Below are positions 33,425 through 41,440 of a DNA stretch of 64,000 nt, piece after piece. The stretch is from CADEED01 sp043747835. GTDB taxonomy: Bacteria; Pseudomonadota; Gammaproteobacteria; Steroidobacterales; Steroidobacteraceae. How positions within the stretch are numbered: position 1 is the first letter of the stretch; every line of letters starts with the position of its first letter. The stretch covers positions 1 to 64,000 of the forward strand of contig JAYTOK010000060.1 of assembly GCA_043747835.1 (NCBI GenBank), in the 5' to 3' direction. The notes beneath the pieces were generated by a model, which worked only from the letters and a program-made list of their open reading frames with translations, made no database searches and was not told the origin of the DNA. The translations under genes were made by a program, and so were the position numbers.

Positions 33425-34132
33425 CTAGGGGCTTGCAAGCCAGGTCGCAAACGCAAGCCAGGCATCCGTTTCGCGCAACGGCAGCATGAGACGCATCGAT
33501 ACCATGACGGCAATTGCGATGACGTAGACCGGATGGACGAGCCGGCGCGTGAACCAGTCCCACGCCATCGCGAGGTATACCGGCGCGAGCCAAACCAGCA
33601 GGAACTGCGCCATCGGCACCGGCTTGCCGAGAAATGCCAGGCGGTTGACCGCCGCGACAACCAGGATCGTGGTCGCCGCGACCATGATGCGCTTGTGGAT
33701 CTGCGGCTTGTGCCGGTAGATCCAGCCGGCCGCGAGAAAAGGTGCGAAGACGAGCATGTCGCGCAGCGGTGCGAAGAGTCGCCGCGAAGCTTCGGCGAAG
33801 TTTCCGGCCTCGACGCGCTGCTGGAATATCGCGACGGTAGTCAGCAGCGCGACGGCGATCAGAACTACTCCGTACGCCATCACCCACGGTCCCAGCTTGA
33901 TGTGCAGGGCGCGCCGGCCGGTGGCTGCGAGCACCACCTGGGTGATGAACAGCGCGAGCCACAGAACGAACACCGCGGCGTGAATGTGGATGATCAGCGG
34001 CGCGCTCACCGTGCCGGCGAGCAACTTGCCGAAATACGTCGGCCAGAATCCGACGAACGCGATCAGCGTGATGAACAGCGCGAGCGGCACGAAGATGCGT
34101 CGCTGCGGGAGGCGCTCTGGCGCGGTGTTCAA
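33425..34132 (-). CDS. Seven-helix membrane protein
   Basis: This 235-residue protein has about seven transmembrane helices. Conserved-looking features are IIHIHAAVFVLWLALFITQV, HIKLGPWVMAYGVVLI and RHKPQIHKRIMVAATTILVV, whose paired histidines suggest a haem- or metal-binding membrane fold similar to DUF2306-like proteins. It lies 31 bp upstream of hutI on the same strand and is divergent from hutF. A role in urocanate or histidine uptake cannot be supported from the sequence. Confidence 0.6.
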   Translation of the reverse strand: MNTAPERLPQRRIFVPLALFITLIAFVGFWPTYFGKLLAGTVSAPLIIHIHAAVFVLWLALFITQVVLAATGRRALHIKLGPWVMAYGVVLIAVALLTTVAIFQQRVEAGNFAEASRRLFAPLRDMLVFAPFLAAGWIYRHKPQIHKRIMVAATTILVVAAVNRLAFLGKPVPMAQFLLVWLAPVYLAMAWDWFTRRLVHPVYVIAIAVMVSMRLMLPLRETDAWLAFATWLASP

Positions 34133-34222
34133 GTTGTTCCTTGTTAGAGCGCCGTCCGATGACCGGGGCTGTGTTGTCGCGGCAGCTTACAGGCAACCCG
34201 CCCCGCACGTTAGTATTCGGCC

Positions 34223-35596
34223 GTGGAAGATCGCGCCAGATCGACGTTGCATCTCGACGCCGCATTGCTACCCGGCGGCTGGGCCGACAACGTGCGCCTG
34301 GAAATCGCCGACGGGCGCGTCGCCGCGCTCACGCGCGACGCGCCGCGGCGCGCCGGTGACGAGCGGGTTGCCATCGCGCTGCCCGGCATGCCGAACGTGC
34401 ACAGCCACGGTTTCCAGCGCGGCATGGCCGGCCTCACCGAATATCGCGGACCCGACGCCGACAATTTCTGGAGCTGGCGTTCATTGATGTATCGCTTCGT
34501 CGAGCGCATGTCGCCCGCGGATCTCGAAGCGGTGACCGCGTGGGCGTTCGCCGAGATGCTCGAATCCGGCTTCACGCGCGTCGGCGAGTTTCACTACGTC
34601 CACCACGACCCCTCCGGCAAGCCTTACGCGAATCCGGCGGAGCTCACGGAGCGGGTCGTCGCGGCCGCGCGCGAGACTGGCATCGCGTTGACACTGCTGC
34701 CGGTGTTCTACGCGCACGGCGGCTTTGGCGCGGCGCCACCGACCGCCGGACAGAAACGGTTCCTGTTCGATGTGCCGGGATTCGCGCGATTGTTCGAGGC
34801 ATCGCGAGGACTGGTTGCAGAACTTCCGCATGCGATGGTGGGCGTCGCGCCGCACAGCCTGCGTGCGGTTACGCCGGGGGAGCTCGGCGAGGTCGTGTCG
34901 TTCGCGGGGCCGGGCCCGGTGCACATCCACGCGGCGGAGCAGCTGGGCGAGGTGGAGCAGTGCGTGGCTTGGTCCGGCGCGCGGCCCGTCGAGTGGTTGC
35001 TCGATCACGCGCCGGTAGATAGCCGCTGGTGCCTCGTGCACGCGACGCACATGACGGAAACGGAGACCGCGCGGCTCGCCGCGAGCGGCGCGGCGGCGGG
35101 ATTGTGCCCGATCACGGAGGCGAATCTCGGCGATGGCATTTCCGACGCGAACCGCTTCATCGCCGCGGGTGGCGCGTTCGGCATCGGCACGGATTCGAAC
35201 GTGCGCATCGGCGTGGCGGACGAGCTGCGGCAACTCGAGTACTCGCAGCGGCTGCGCGATCGCGCGCGCAACGTGATCGTGGGAGAGTTGCCGTCGACGG
35301 GACGCGCACTCTACGAAGGGGCGTTGCGCGGCGGCTCGCGTGCGCTCGGCGCACTGATGGTCGGCCCCGTGGGGATCGAGATCGGCGCACCGGCGGACAT
35401 CGTCTCGCTGGATTCCGATTCGCCCGCGCTCATGGAGCGACGCGGCGACGCGTTGCTCGACAGCTTTGTGTTCGCGGGCGGCGGCATCGATAGCGTCTGG
35501 CGTGGCGGGGTGAAGGTCGTCGCGGGCGGGCGGCACATCGCGCGGGCGCGGCTCGAGGCGCGTTATCGCGCGGCGCTGGCGCGACTGTTGGCCTGA
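34223..35596 (+). CDS. hutF: Formimidoylglutamate deiminase
   Basis: This 457-residue protein is the HutF member of the amidohydrolase superfamily: PGMPNVHSHGFQRGMAGLTE (metal H-x-H), VHIHAAEQLGEVEQC, CLVHATHMTETET, GLCPITEANLGDG and GIGTDSNVRIGVADELR. It deiminates formimidoylglutamate to formylglutamate, which HutG then hydrolyses. A GTG start at 34223 is used because no ATG lies at the right place; a TTG about 24 bp later is an alternative. It is divergent from hutIGU, across the intergenic region 34133-34222. Confidence 0.92.
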   Translation: MEDRARSTLHLDAALLPGGWADNVRLEIADGRVAALTRDAPRRAGDERVAIALPGMPNVHSHGFQRGMAGLTEYRGPDADNFWSWRSLMYRFVERMSPADLEAVTAWAFAEMLESGFTRVGEFHYVHHDPSGKPYANPAELTERVVAAARETGIALTLLPVFYAHGGFGAAPPTAGQKRFLFDVPGFARLFEASRGLVAELPHAMVGVAPHSLRAVTPGELGEVVSFAGPGPVHIHAAEQLGEVEQCVAWSGARPVEWLLDHAPVDSRWCLVHATHMTETETARLAASGAAAGLCPITEANLGDGISDANRFIAAGGAFGIGTDSNVRIGVADELRQLEYSQRLRDRARNVIVGELPSTGRALYEGALRGGSRALGALMVGPVGIEIGAPADIVSLDSDSPALMERRGDALLDSFVFAGGGIDSVWRGGVKVVAGGRHIARARLEARYRAALARLLA

Positions 35597-35747
35597 GATC
35601 ACGCGGCGATGCCGCAATCGATGAGGTTCACAGTTCTCGCAAGGGGCCAGCGGCTGACTTCGTAGCAGCGGCCCTGTGGGCCAGGCTCCAATTCCTTACT
35701 CGGCTTCCCGCTGCCGGGGCGGGAACGTGGGCGATACCGTTGCAGCC

Positions 35748-36113
35748 ATGATCGACCCAGTCCTCCGTGACGAACAACCCCATCCGATCCGCCGCGCGGC
35801 CGCAAATCTCAACTACGCGCATCGGTTCGTGTCTTCCCTGGACGAGGGTGCGCCTGAGGCGATCACGCTTTCGGGGCTCGTGGCTTCGCTCGATCGCTGC
35901 GTTCGTTCGCTCGCCGCGGCAAACGACATCGAGGATTTGTGGGTGGAGGCGCGGGGACTCGTGAAGCACGCGGAGACGATCGTGAAGCTGCGCGAGGCCG
36001 CGACGAAGTCACGGCGCAATGCGCTGATCCCGACGATGAACGCGGCGCACGATGCGTTGCTCGAGGCCGCGGATCGGCTGACGAACGCGCAACACATCGC
36101 GATGCGGTTCTAA
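35748..36113 (+). CDS. Hypothetical helical protein
   Basis: This 121-residue protein starting at ATG 35748 (MIDPVLRDEQPHPIRRAAAN) is almost entirely helical, with patches such as LWVEARGLVKHAETIVKLRE and LLEAADRLTNAQHIAMRF. An in-frame ATG at 35676 would add 24 residues in a GC-rich stem-loop region. No family is recognised and there is no signal peptide. Its TAA is followed at once by the palindrome at 36114-36178. Confidence 0.5.
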   Translation: MIDPVLRDEQPHPIRRAAANLNYAHRFVSSLDEGAPEAITLSGLVASLDRCVRSLAAANDIEDLWVEARGLVKHAETIVKLREAATKSRRNALIPTMNAAHDALLEAADRLTNAQHIAMRF

Positions 36114-36178
36114 AGGGGTCAGATCTATTTGGCGGAAATGGGGCCTGACCCCAAATACGCCAAACAGATCTGACCCCT
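36114..36178. repeat. Compound palindrome (AGGGGTCAGATCT arms, GGGGCCTGACCCC core)
   Basis: Arms 36114-36134 and 36158-36178 are inverted with one mismatch, and GGGGCCTGACCCC lies in the middle (36140-36152). It combines the two core types seen elsewhere in the window. It starts next to the stop of the hypothetical gene and ends 56 bp before the ATP-grasp-like gene. Confidence 0.8.
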
Positions 36179-36234
36179 CTAGAGCCTCGCGGCTCGGGAT
36201 TGATTCCCCGGGTGCAAGCCCCGATAGTCGGAGA

Positions 36235-37536
36235 ATGACGACGCCTCGATCAGTGGCCGATGCCCTCAATCGCGAATGCGATTGCACGGTCGCCAACGTT
36301 GGCGAGCTGAGTCGGGGGCTCGAGTCGGCGGTCGGCGGGCAAATGCTCTTGCCGCTGACGGAATCACACCCGCACTTGTTCTCGGAAGCTCCCGTCTTCG
36401 TCGATCATCGTCACGCGGGCGAGATGCGCAGCCTCGTGGAAACGGTCTATCGCGTTGCCGCGCTTCCGGAGTATGTCGCTGCCGTGATGACCTCCGCTCC
36501 GGCGATCGCCCGGATCCCCCAAACGTCGTTCGGTGTCTTCAACGGCTTCGATTTCCACATCACGCCGGAAGGTCCACGCCTCATCGAAATCAACACGAAT
36601 GCGGGTGGCGCGATGTTGAATGTCTTCGCGCGCGCGTTGCAATCCGACTGTTGCCCTGGCATCCCCGAAGTGTCGAGAGGCCGCGAGGACGCGGCGCGGA
36701 TCGAATCGGAAATCGTGGCGATGTTTCTCTCGGAGTGGCGGCAAGCCAGACCCGACGGAAGCCTTTTGACACTGGCGATCGTCGACGATGAGCCGGCGGC
36801 CCAGTTCCTCTATCCCGAATTCCTTCTCCTCCAGCGATTGTTCGAGCGCAATGGAATTCAGGCGCTGGTCGTCGACCCGTCGGCACTCGAGCTCGAGGAG
36901 AGCGGGCTTTTTGTCGCGGGTCGCCGAATCGACCTCGTGTACAACCGTCTCACCGACTTCTATCTGGAAGACCCGCGTCACCGGGCGCTCAAGGACGCCT
37001 ATGAATCGGACTCGGCGGTCATCACGCCGCATCCGCGCGCCCACGCGCTCCTCGCGAGCAAGCGCATTCTCTCGCTGCTGAGCGACAGCGACTTCTTGAA
37101 GTCAGTCCGTGTGGGCGACAACGACATCGCCATGCTCACGCGACTGATTCCCCGCACCTTGTTGGTCGAGGGTGCGCAAGAGAGATGGTGGTCGGAGCGG
37201 AAGCAATGGTTCTTCAAACCGCTCAATGGATTCGGCAGCCGCGGCGCCTACCGTGGCGACAAGATCACCCGCCGTGTATTCGCGGAAGTCGTTCGGGGAG
37301 GCTACGTCGCGCAGGAGTTGTCGCCGCCCGGGGAGCGGCTCCGAAGCCACGACGATCAGCCGCAAACGTACAAGATCGATATCCGCGCGTATGTCTACGA
37401 AGCCAGGACGCAGATGCTCGCGGCGCGTCTCTACCAGGGGCAGACGACTAACTTTCGGACGGCGGGCGGCGGGTTTGCGCCAGTGTTCGAGTTGGGCAGC
37501 GATGCGACGCTCGGTCAGATGACCGGCTGCGGCTAG
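36235..37536 (+). CDS. ATP-grasp-like protein, apparently circularly permuted
   Basis: This 433-residue protein is soluble. Two blocks resemble ATP-grasp ligases: RLIEINTNAGGAMLNVF (acidic/Asn metal site) near residue 120, and QWFFKPLNGFGSRGAYRGDK (nucleotide-binding Lys plus glycine loop) near residue 330. The metal block comes before the Lys block, opposite to standard ATP-grasp order, as in permuted (glutathionylspermidine synthetase-like) enzymes. GGYVAQELSPPGERLR follows. It may ligate a carboxylate to an amine; substrates are unknown. Its TAG stop shares CTAG (37533-37536) with the stop of the converging response regulator. Confidence 0.6.
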   Translation: MTTPRSVADALNRECDCTVANVGELSRGLESAVGGQMLLPLTESHPHLFSEAPVFVDHRHAGEMRSLVETVYRVAALPEYVAAVMTSAPAIARIPQTSFGVFNGFDFHITPEGPRLIEINTNAGGAMLNVFARALQSDCCPGIPEVSRGREDAARIESEIVAMFLSEWRQARPDGSLLTLAIVDDEPAAQFLYPEFLLLQRLFERNGIQALVVDPSALELEESGLFVAGRRIDLVYNRLTDFYLEDPRHRALKDAYESDSAVITPHPRAHALLASKRILSLLSDSDFLKSVRVGDNDIAMLTRLIPRTLLVEGAQERWWSERKQWFFKPLNGFGSRGAYRGDKITRRVFAEVVRGGYVAQELSPPGERLRSHDDQPQTYKIDIRAYVYEARTQMLAARLYQGQTTNFRTAGGGFAPVFELGSDATLGQMTGCG

Positions 37537-38177
37537 AGCCGGATCAGGCCCCGTTTGTGCGCGACCGCGACTGCCTCAGTCCGCGAGATCGCATCGAGCT
37601 TGCCCAAAATCGCCTTCACATGCGTCTTCGCCGTGCCTTCCGTGATGTCGAGCCGGCGCGCGATATCCTTGTTGGAGCGGCCTTCCGCCACGAGCTGCAG
37701 CACGGTCAGCTCGCGCTGCGTGAGGCTGGGCTTGGACATGCGCTGCAGCGCCTTCGCCGCGACGCCCGATGACGTGTACGCGCGGTCTTCGGCCACGGCG
37801 CGGATCGCCGCGAGGATCTCGGGGCGGGGCGCATCCTTCAAGAGATAGCCTTTCGCGCCCTGACTCAACGAGCGAAAAATATCCTCGTCGCCGTCATACG
37901 TCGTCATGATCAACAAACAAGCTTTGGGGTGCTTCTCGATCACTTTCTGCACGACCGTCGCGCCGTCGTACTTCGGCATGCGCAGATCCAGCACCATCAC
38001 ATCCGGCAGATGCTGCTCGTACAGATCCAGCGCTTCCTGGCCGTCGCCGGCTTCGGCCACGACCATCATGTCCGGCTGCTGGTTCACGATCGCCGCGAGT
38101 CCATCGCGCACGACCGGGTGATCGTCGGCAAGGATCACGCGGATCTTGCGCACCGCCGTCTTCGCGGGCGTACTCAT
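37533..38177 (-). CDS. NarL/FixJ-type response regulator
   Basis: This 214-residue protein has a receiver domain (IRVILADDHPVVRDGL, phosphoacceptor Asp in VMVLDLRMP, the conserved Lys in KGYLLKDAP) and a C-terminal LuxR-type helix-turn-helix (LTQRELTVLQLVAEGRSNKD, ITEGTAKTHVKAILGKL). It overlaps the stop of the upstream sensor kinase by ATGA and forms a two-component pair with it. The target genes are unknown; the RND pump genes lie just beyond the kinase on the same strand. Confidence 0.92.
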   Translation of the reverse strand: MSTPAKTAVRKIRVILADDHPVVRDGLAAIVNQQPDMMVVAEAGDGQEALDLYEQHLPDVMVLDLRMPKYDGATVVQKVIEKHPKACLLIMTTYDGDEDIFRSLSQGAKGYLLKDAPRPEILAAIRAVAEDRAYTSSGVAAKALQRMSKPSLTQRELTVLQLVAEGRSNKDIARRLDITEGTAKTHVKAILGKLDAISRTEAVAVAHKRGLIRL

Positions 38178-39955
38178 GCCGCCTTCGGTCGCGGCAGACT
38201 CACGATGATTCGTGTGCCGACGCCGGGCTTGCTATCGATCTCGAACGTGCCGCCGATGGCGCCAGCGCGTTCTCGCATGTTGTTGAGGCCGTAGCCCTGG
38301 CTCGCGTAGAGCTCGGGCATCAGCGTCATACCGCGGCCGTCGTCGACAACGACTAGCTGCCAGCGCGCTTCCTCTTCGTGCAGCAGGATGTGCACGTTCG
38401 TCGGATGCGCGTGACGCACGGCATTGCTCACGGCCTCCTGAGCGATGCGCAACAGCTCGTGCTGTCGTTCGGGCGCGAGGCCTTCACCGCTCATGCCGCC
38501 TTCGAACGCAAAGTTTACCCGGCCCGGGATGTTCGAACGTTCGGCGAGCTGGCGCAGCGCAAGCTCGAGTCCGACCCGGCGCTGCTGATCCGGGCGCAAT
38601 GCGCCCACGGAGCGGCGCGCCTCGGTGAGGCCGTCCTTCGCGAGGTCACGGCAGCGCTTGAGGATGTCCGGCAGCGGCGAGTTCTTCGCGCATCCGACCA
38701 TCGCTTCTTCGGCCGCGCCCAACTGCATGAGGATGCCGGTAAAGCCCTGCGCGAGGCCGTCGTGGATTTCCTGGCCGATGCGATTGCGCTCGGCGAGCAC
38801 GGCGGCGTCCTTCGCGGCGATCCCCAACTTCTTCATGCCGATCGCGAGCGTCGCCTGGTGCGCGAGCGCGAGCACGACCTGCATGCGCTCGGGCGACAGC
38901 GGCTCGCGCTGGCGGAACACCAACGTCAGGAAACCAACATTGCGTTCGCCGAACACGAGCGGCAGAAGATAGGCCGTCTTGTGCCCGCTGCGCTGATGCC
39001 ACTGCGTGGCCTCGGCCCACAGCGGCTCGTCGAGCTTCTCGAGCTCGAAGAAAACCGGTTCGTGATTGTGTTCGAGCAGTTCCGCGAGACGCGGATTGCC
39101 GCTCGCCGGCACGGTGGCCGGGAAGGGCGGCTCGCCGAGCTTGCCGTTCTCGACGTAGAGAAAGATTCGCCAGTCGCCGGTCGTCGTGTCGACACCGGCG
39201 GCATAGCACGCCGCGGCGTCGAGCTGACGCGAGGCGTCGATCAGCATGTTCGCGATGAAATCCCGCACGTCAGGATTGCCGGCGAGGCGGTTGAGATTCG
39301 CGCGCAACGTCGCGTTCGCACGATCGAGTTGAGTCAGGCGTTCCTCGGCCGCGCGTTCTCGTTCGAGGCGCATCGTCTCGAGCAGTCGCTCGCGATGCAG
39401 TGCGGCGCCAACCAGGCCCGCGGCGATCTCCAACGCCGAGACGATCGAGGAATCGAACTGCCGCGCACGGCGCCAGTCGTCGAAGCCGATGACGCCGACG
39501 TATTCGCCGTCGACCAGAATTGGAACGATGGCGGAGCTTCGCGCCTTGTCACTCGTGATGCTGACGGCTTCGCGCTCGGGCATCGTGTCGCGGCAGTAGA
39601 GGATGCTCTTGCCGGTCTGGAGCATCGAGCAGTAGATGTCGGAATACTGGTCGGGCTCGATCGCGCAGGAGTCCCCCGCGCACGAGTCCATCAGTTCCTC
39701 GGAGATCCACTCTTCCTTGATCACGAGCCAGCGCTCGCCGCCCGCGTCGACCTCAGCCAGCGCGAGCGCGGTGCGATGCACGTCGGCCGCTTCGCCTAGC
39801 AGACGCAGCACGTCGGGCATCGCCTTCATCGCATCCGTTGCTTCGAGCAACAGCCGGCTGGCGCGCGCGGCGGCGGCTAGCAGCTTTTCACGCGTCTCGG
39901 TGGCCGGCGTCAGAAAGGCGGGGCCGGCTTCGAGCAGCAGAGGGGCGGTTTCCAT
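38174..39955 (-). CDS. Cytoplasmic GAF-GAF sensor histidine kinase (HisKA_3)
   Basis: This 593-residue protein has two GAF-type sensor domains (about 25-190 and 215-365), then the HisKA_3 dimerisation domain with RNRIGQEIHDGLAQGFTGIL (phosphoacceptor His), and a HATPase with AQEAVSNAVRHAHPTNVHIL, VVDDGRGM and GYGLNNMRERAGAIGGTFEI. It has no membrane segments, so it should sense an internal cue. It is the partner of the overlapping NarL-type regulator. The DSCAGDSCAIEPDQYSDIYC region in the first GAF is Cys-rich and could bind a metal or respond to redox. Confidence 0.9.
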   Translation of the reverse strand: METAPLLLEAGPAFLTPATETREKLLAAAARASRLLLEATDAMKAMPDVLRLLGEAADVHRTALALAEVDAGGERWLVIKEEWISEELMDSCAGDSCAIEPDQYSDIYCSMLQTGKSILYCRDTMPEREAVSITSDKARSSAIVPILVDGEYVGVIGFDDWRRARQFDSSIVSALEIAAGLVGAALHRERLLETMRLERERAAEERLTQLDRANATLRANLNRLAGNPDVRDFIANMLIDASRQLDAAACYAAGVDTTTGDWRIFLYVENGKLGEPPFPATVPASGNPRLAELLEHNHEPVFFELEKLDEPLWAEATQWHQRSGHKTAYLLPLVFGERNVGFLTLVFRQREPLSPERMQVVLALAHQATLAIGMKKLGIAAKDAAVLAERNRIGQEIHDGLAQGFTGILMQLGAAEEAMVGCAKNSPLPDILKRCRDLAKDGLTEARRSVGALRPDQQRRVGLELALRQLAERSNIPGRVNFAFEGGMSGEGLAPERQHELLRIAQEAVSNAVRHAHPTNVHILLHEEEARWQLVVVDDGRGMTLMPELYASQGYGLNNMRERAGAIGGTFEIDSKPGVGTRIIVSLPRPKAA

Positions 39956-39979
39956 GGGCGCCTACTTTAACCGGGCTGG

Positions 39980-41440
39980 CTATTGTTGTGTCCCGGCAGT
40001 GGTTTCCCAACCCCCGCCGAGGGACTTGTAGACCGCGATGAGGCTGGTGGCCGCCTCGGTGCGGCTGCGGGCGAGGCGATCCTCGGACTCGAGCAGCGTG
40101 CGCTCGGCGTCCAGGACCTGAAGAAAGTCGCTTGCGCCGTTCTCATAACGTACCCGGGCGAGGTCGGCGGCTGTGGTGCTGGCCTTCAGAGCGTCCTCGT
40201 CGTGGACCAAGCGGTCGCGTGACCGGGCATGCGTCACGAGCGAGTTCTCGGTTTCCTCGAGCGCCTGCAGGACGGTCTGTTCGTAGCGGAGCAGGGCGCC
40301 GTCCCTGTTCGCGCGCGACGCGCCGATGCGCGCCTGGACGTGGCCGAGATCGAACAGCGCCCAGGAAATGCCGGGGGCGAGCACGTAGGCATCCGAGCCG
40401 GCGTCACCGAGGCCGTTGCGATCGACGGCGACGTAGCCGGCGTTGCCGGTGAACGTCACGCGCGGGAAGAGATCCGCGACCGCGATGCCGATGCGCGCCG
40501 TGGCGCCCGCGAGATCGCGCTCGGCGATGCGGATGTCCGGACGGCGGCGCAGGAGGCCGGCCGGATCGCCGACGGGCACGATGCCGGGCAGCGGCGGCAG
40601 GTTCGCGGGTGGCGTGAGCTCGGCGCGCAAGGCGCCGGGTTCGCGGCCTAACAATACCGAGAGACGATGGATCGAACGCGCGACGGCGGCCTCGAGTGGC
40701 GCGATCGTGCCGCGCGTCGCGGACAACTGCGCCTGCGCGCGCGCCGTGTCGAACTCGGTGCCGCTGCCGGCGTCGAGCCGCGCCTTCGCGAGATCGAGCG
40801 TCGAAGTCTGGTTCGCGACGTTGCGGCGAGCGACGCCGAGCTGTTGCTGCTGGCCACGCAGTTCGAAGTACGAGCGCGTGACTTCCGCCGTCACGGAAAC
40901 GAGTGTGTCGCGGCGTTCGGCTTCGATCGCGCCGAGCTCGGCGTTCGACGCTTCGATGCCCCGACGCACGCGGCCGAAGAAGTCGAGCTCCCAGATCGCG
41001 TCGAAGCCCGCGTCGTAGAGCTCGCTCTCGCGCGGCGCGCCGGGCTGCGTCGTGACGTTGGCGGTGCGCTGCTTCGTGTACCCGCCGGTCGCGTTGATCG
41101 ACGGCGCGAGGTCGAACGCGGCGTCGCGGCGCAAGGCGCGTGCCGCGCGCACGCGGGTCTGCGCGATGCGCAGGTCGTAGTTCGCCGTGAGCGCTTGCGT
41201 CACGAGATTCTCGAGCGTGGCGTCATGGAACGCCTGCCAGAACGCGCCGACATTGCCGCCCCTGGAGTAGGTGGTCGCTTCGGCGTTGTCGAAGGATTCG
41301 TCGATGCCTTGCGAGGCCTTGGGCTCCGGCGCCGCGTAGTTGGGTCCCACGGCGCAGGCCGTCAAAAGTGTCGCGGCGACGGCCGCCGCGACGAGTGGGG
41401 CTAACCGAACAGGAACGAAAGCAAGCTTAAGCATGACCAT
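39980..41440 (-). CDS. RND-type outer membrane efflux lipoprotein (NodT/OprM-like)
   Basis: This 486-residue TolC-like channel has a lipobox (LLTACAVGPNY) and the two repeated OEP domains, with NYDLRIAQTRVRAARALRRD and the C-terminal VLDAERTLLESEDRLARSRT typical. It starts at ATG 41440 (or 41434), overlapping the 3' end of the inner-membrane pump gene, so it is translationally coupled. It completes a tripartite pump with the RND protein and the periplasmic adaptor upstream. Confidence 0.92.
   Translation of the reverse strand: MVMLKLAFVPVRLAPLVAAAVAATLLTACAVGPNYAAPEPKASQGIDESFDNAEATTYSRGGNVGAFWQAFHDATLENLVTQALTANYDLRIAQTRVRAARALRRDAAFDLAPSINATGGYTKQRTANVTTQPGAPRESELYDAGFDAIWELDFFGRVRRGIEASNAELGAIEAERRDTLVSVTAEVTRSYFELRGQQQQLGVARRNVANQTSTLDLAKARLDAGSGTEFDTARAQAQLSATRGTIAPLEAAVARSIHRLSVLLGREPGALRAELTPPANLPPLPGIVPVGDPAGLLRRRPDIRIAERDLAGATARIGIAVADLFPRVTFTGNAGYVAVDRNGLGDAGSDAYVLAPGISWALFDLGHVQARIGASRANRDGALLRYEQTVLQALEETENSLVTHARSRDRLVHDEDALKASTTAADLARVRYENGASDFLQVLDAERTLLESEDRLARSRTEAATSLIAVYKSLGGGWETTAGTQQ

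Noticed and set aside
36180..36234. GC-rich stem-loop region before the ATP-grasp-like gene as a riboswitch
   Set aside because: It has pairing segments but no conserved sequence of any riboswitch class I know.
38378..39799. Plus-strand open frame of 473 codons inside the GAF-GAF kinase gene
   Set aside because: Shadow of a well-supported gene on the minus strand.
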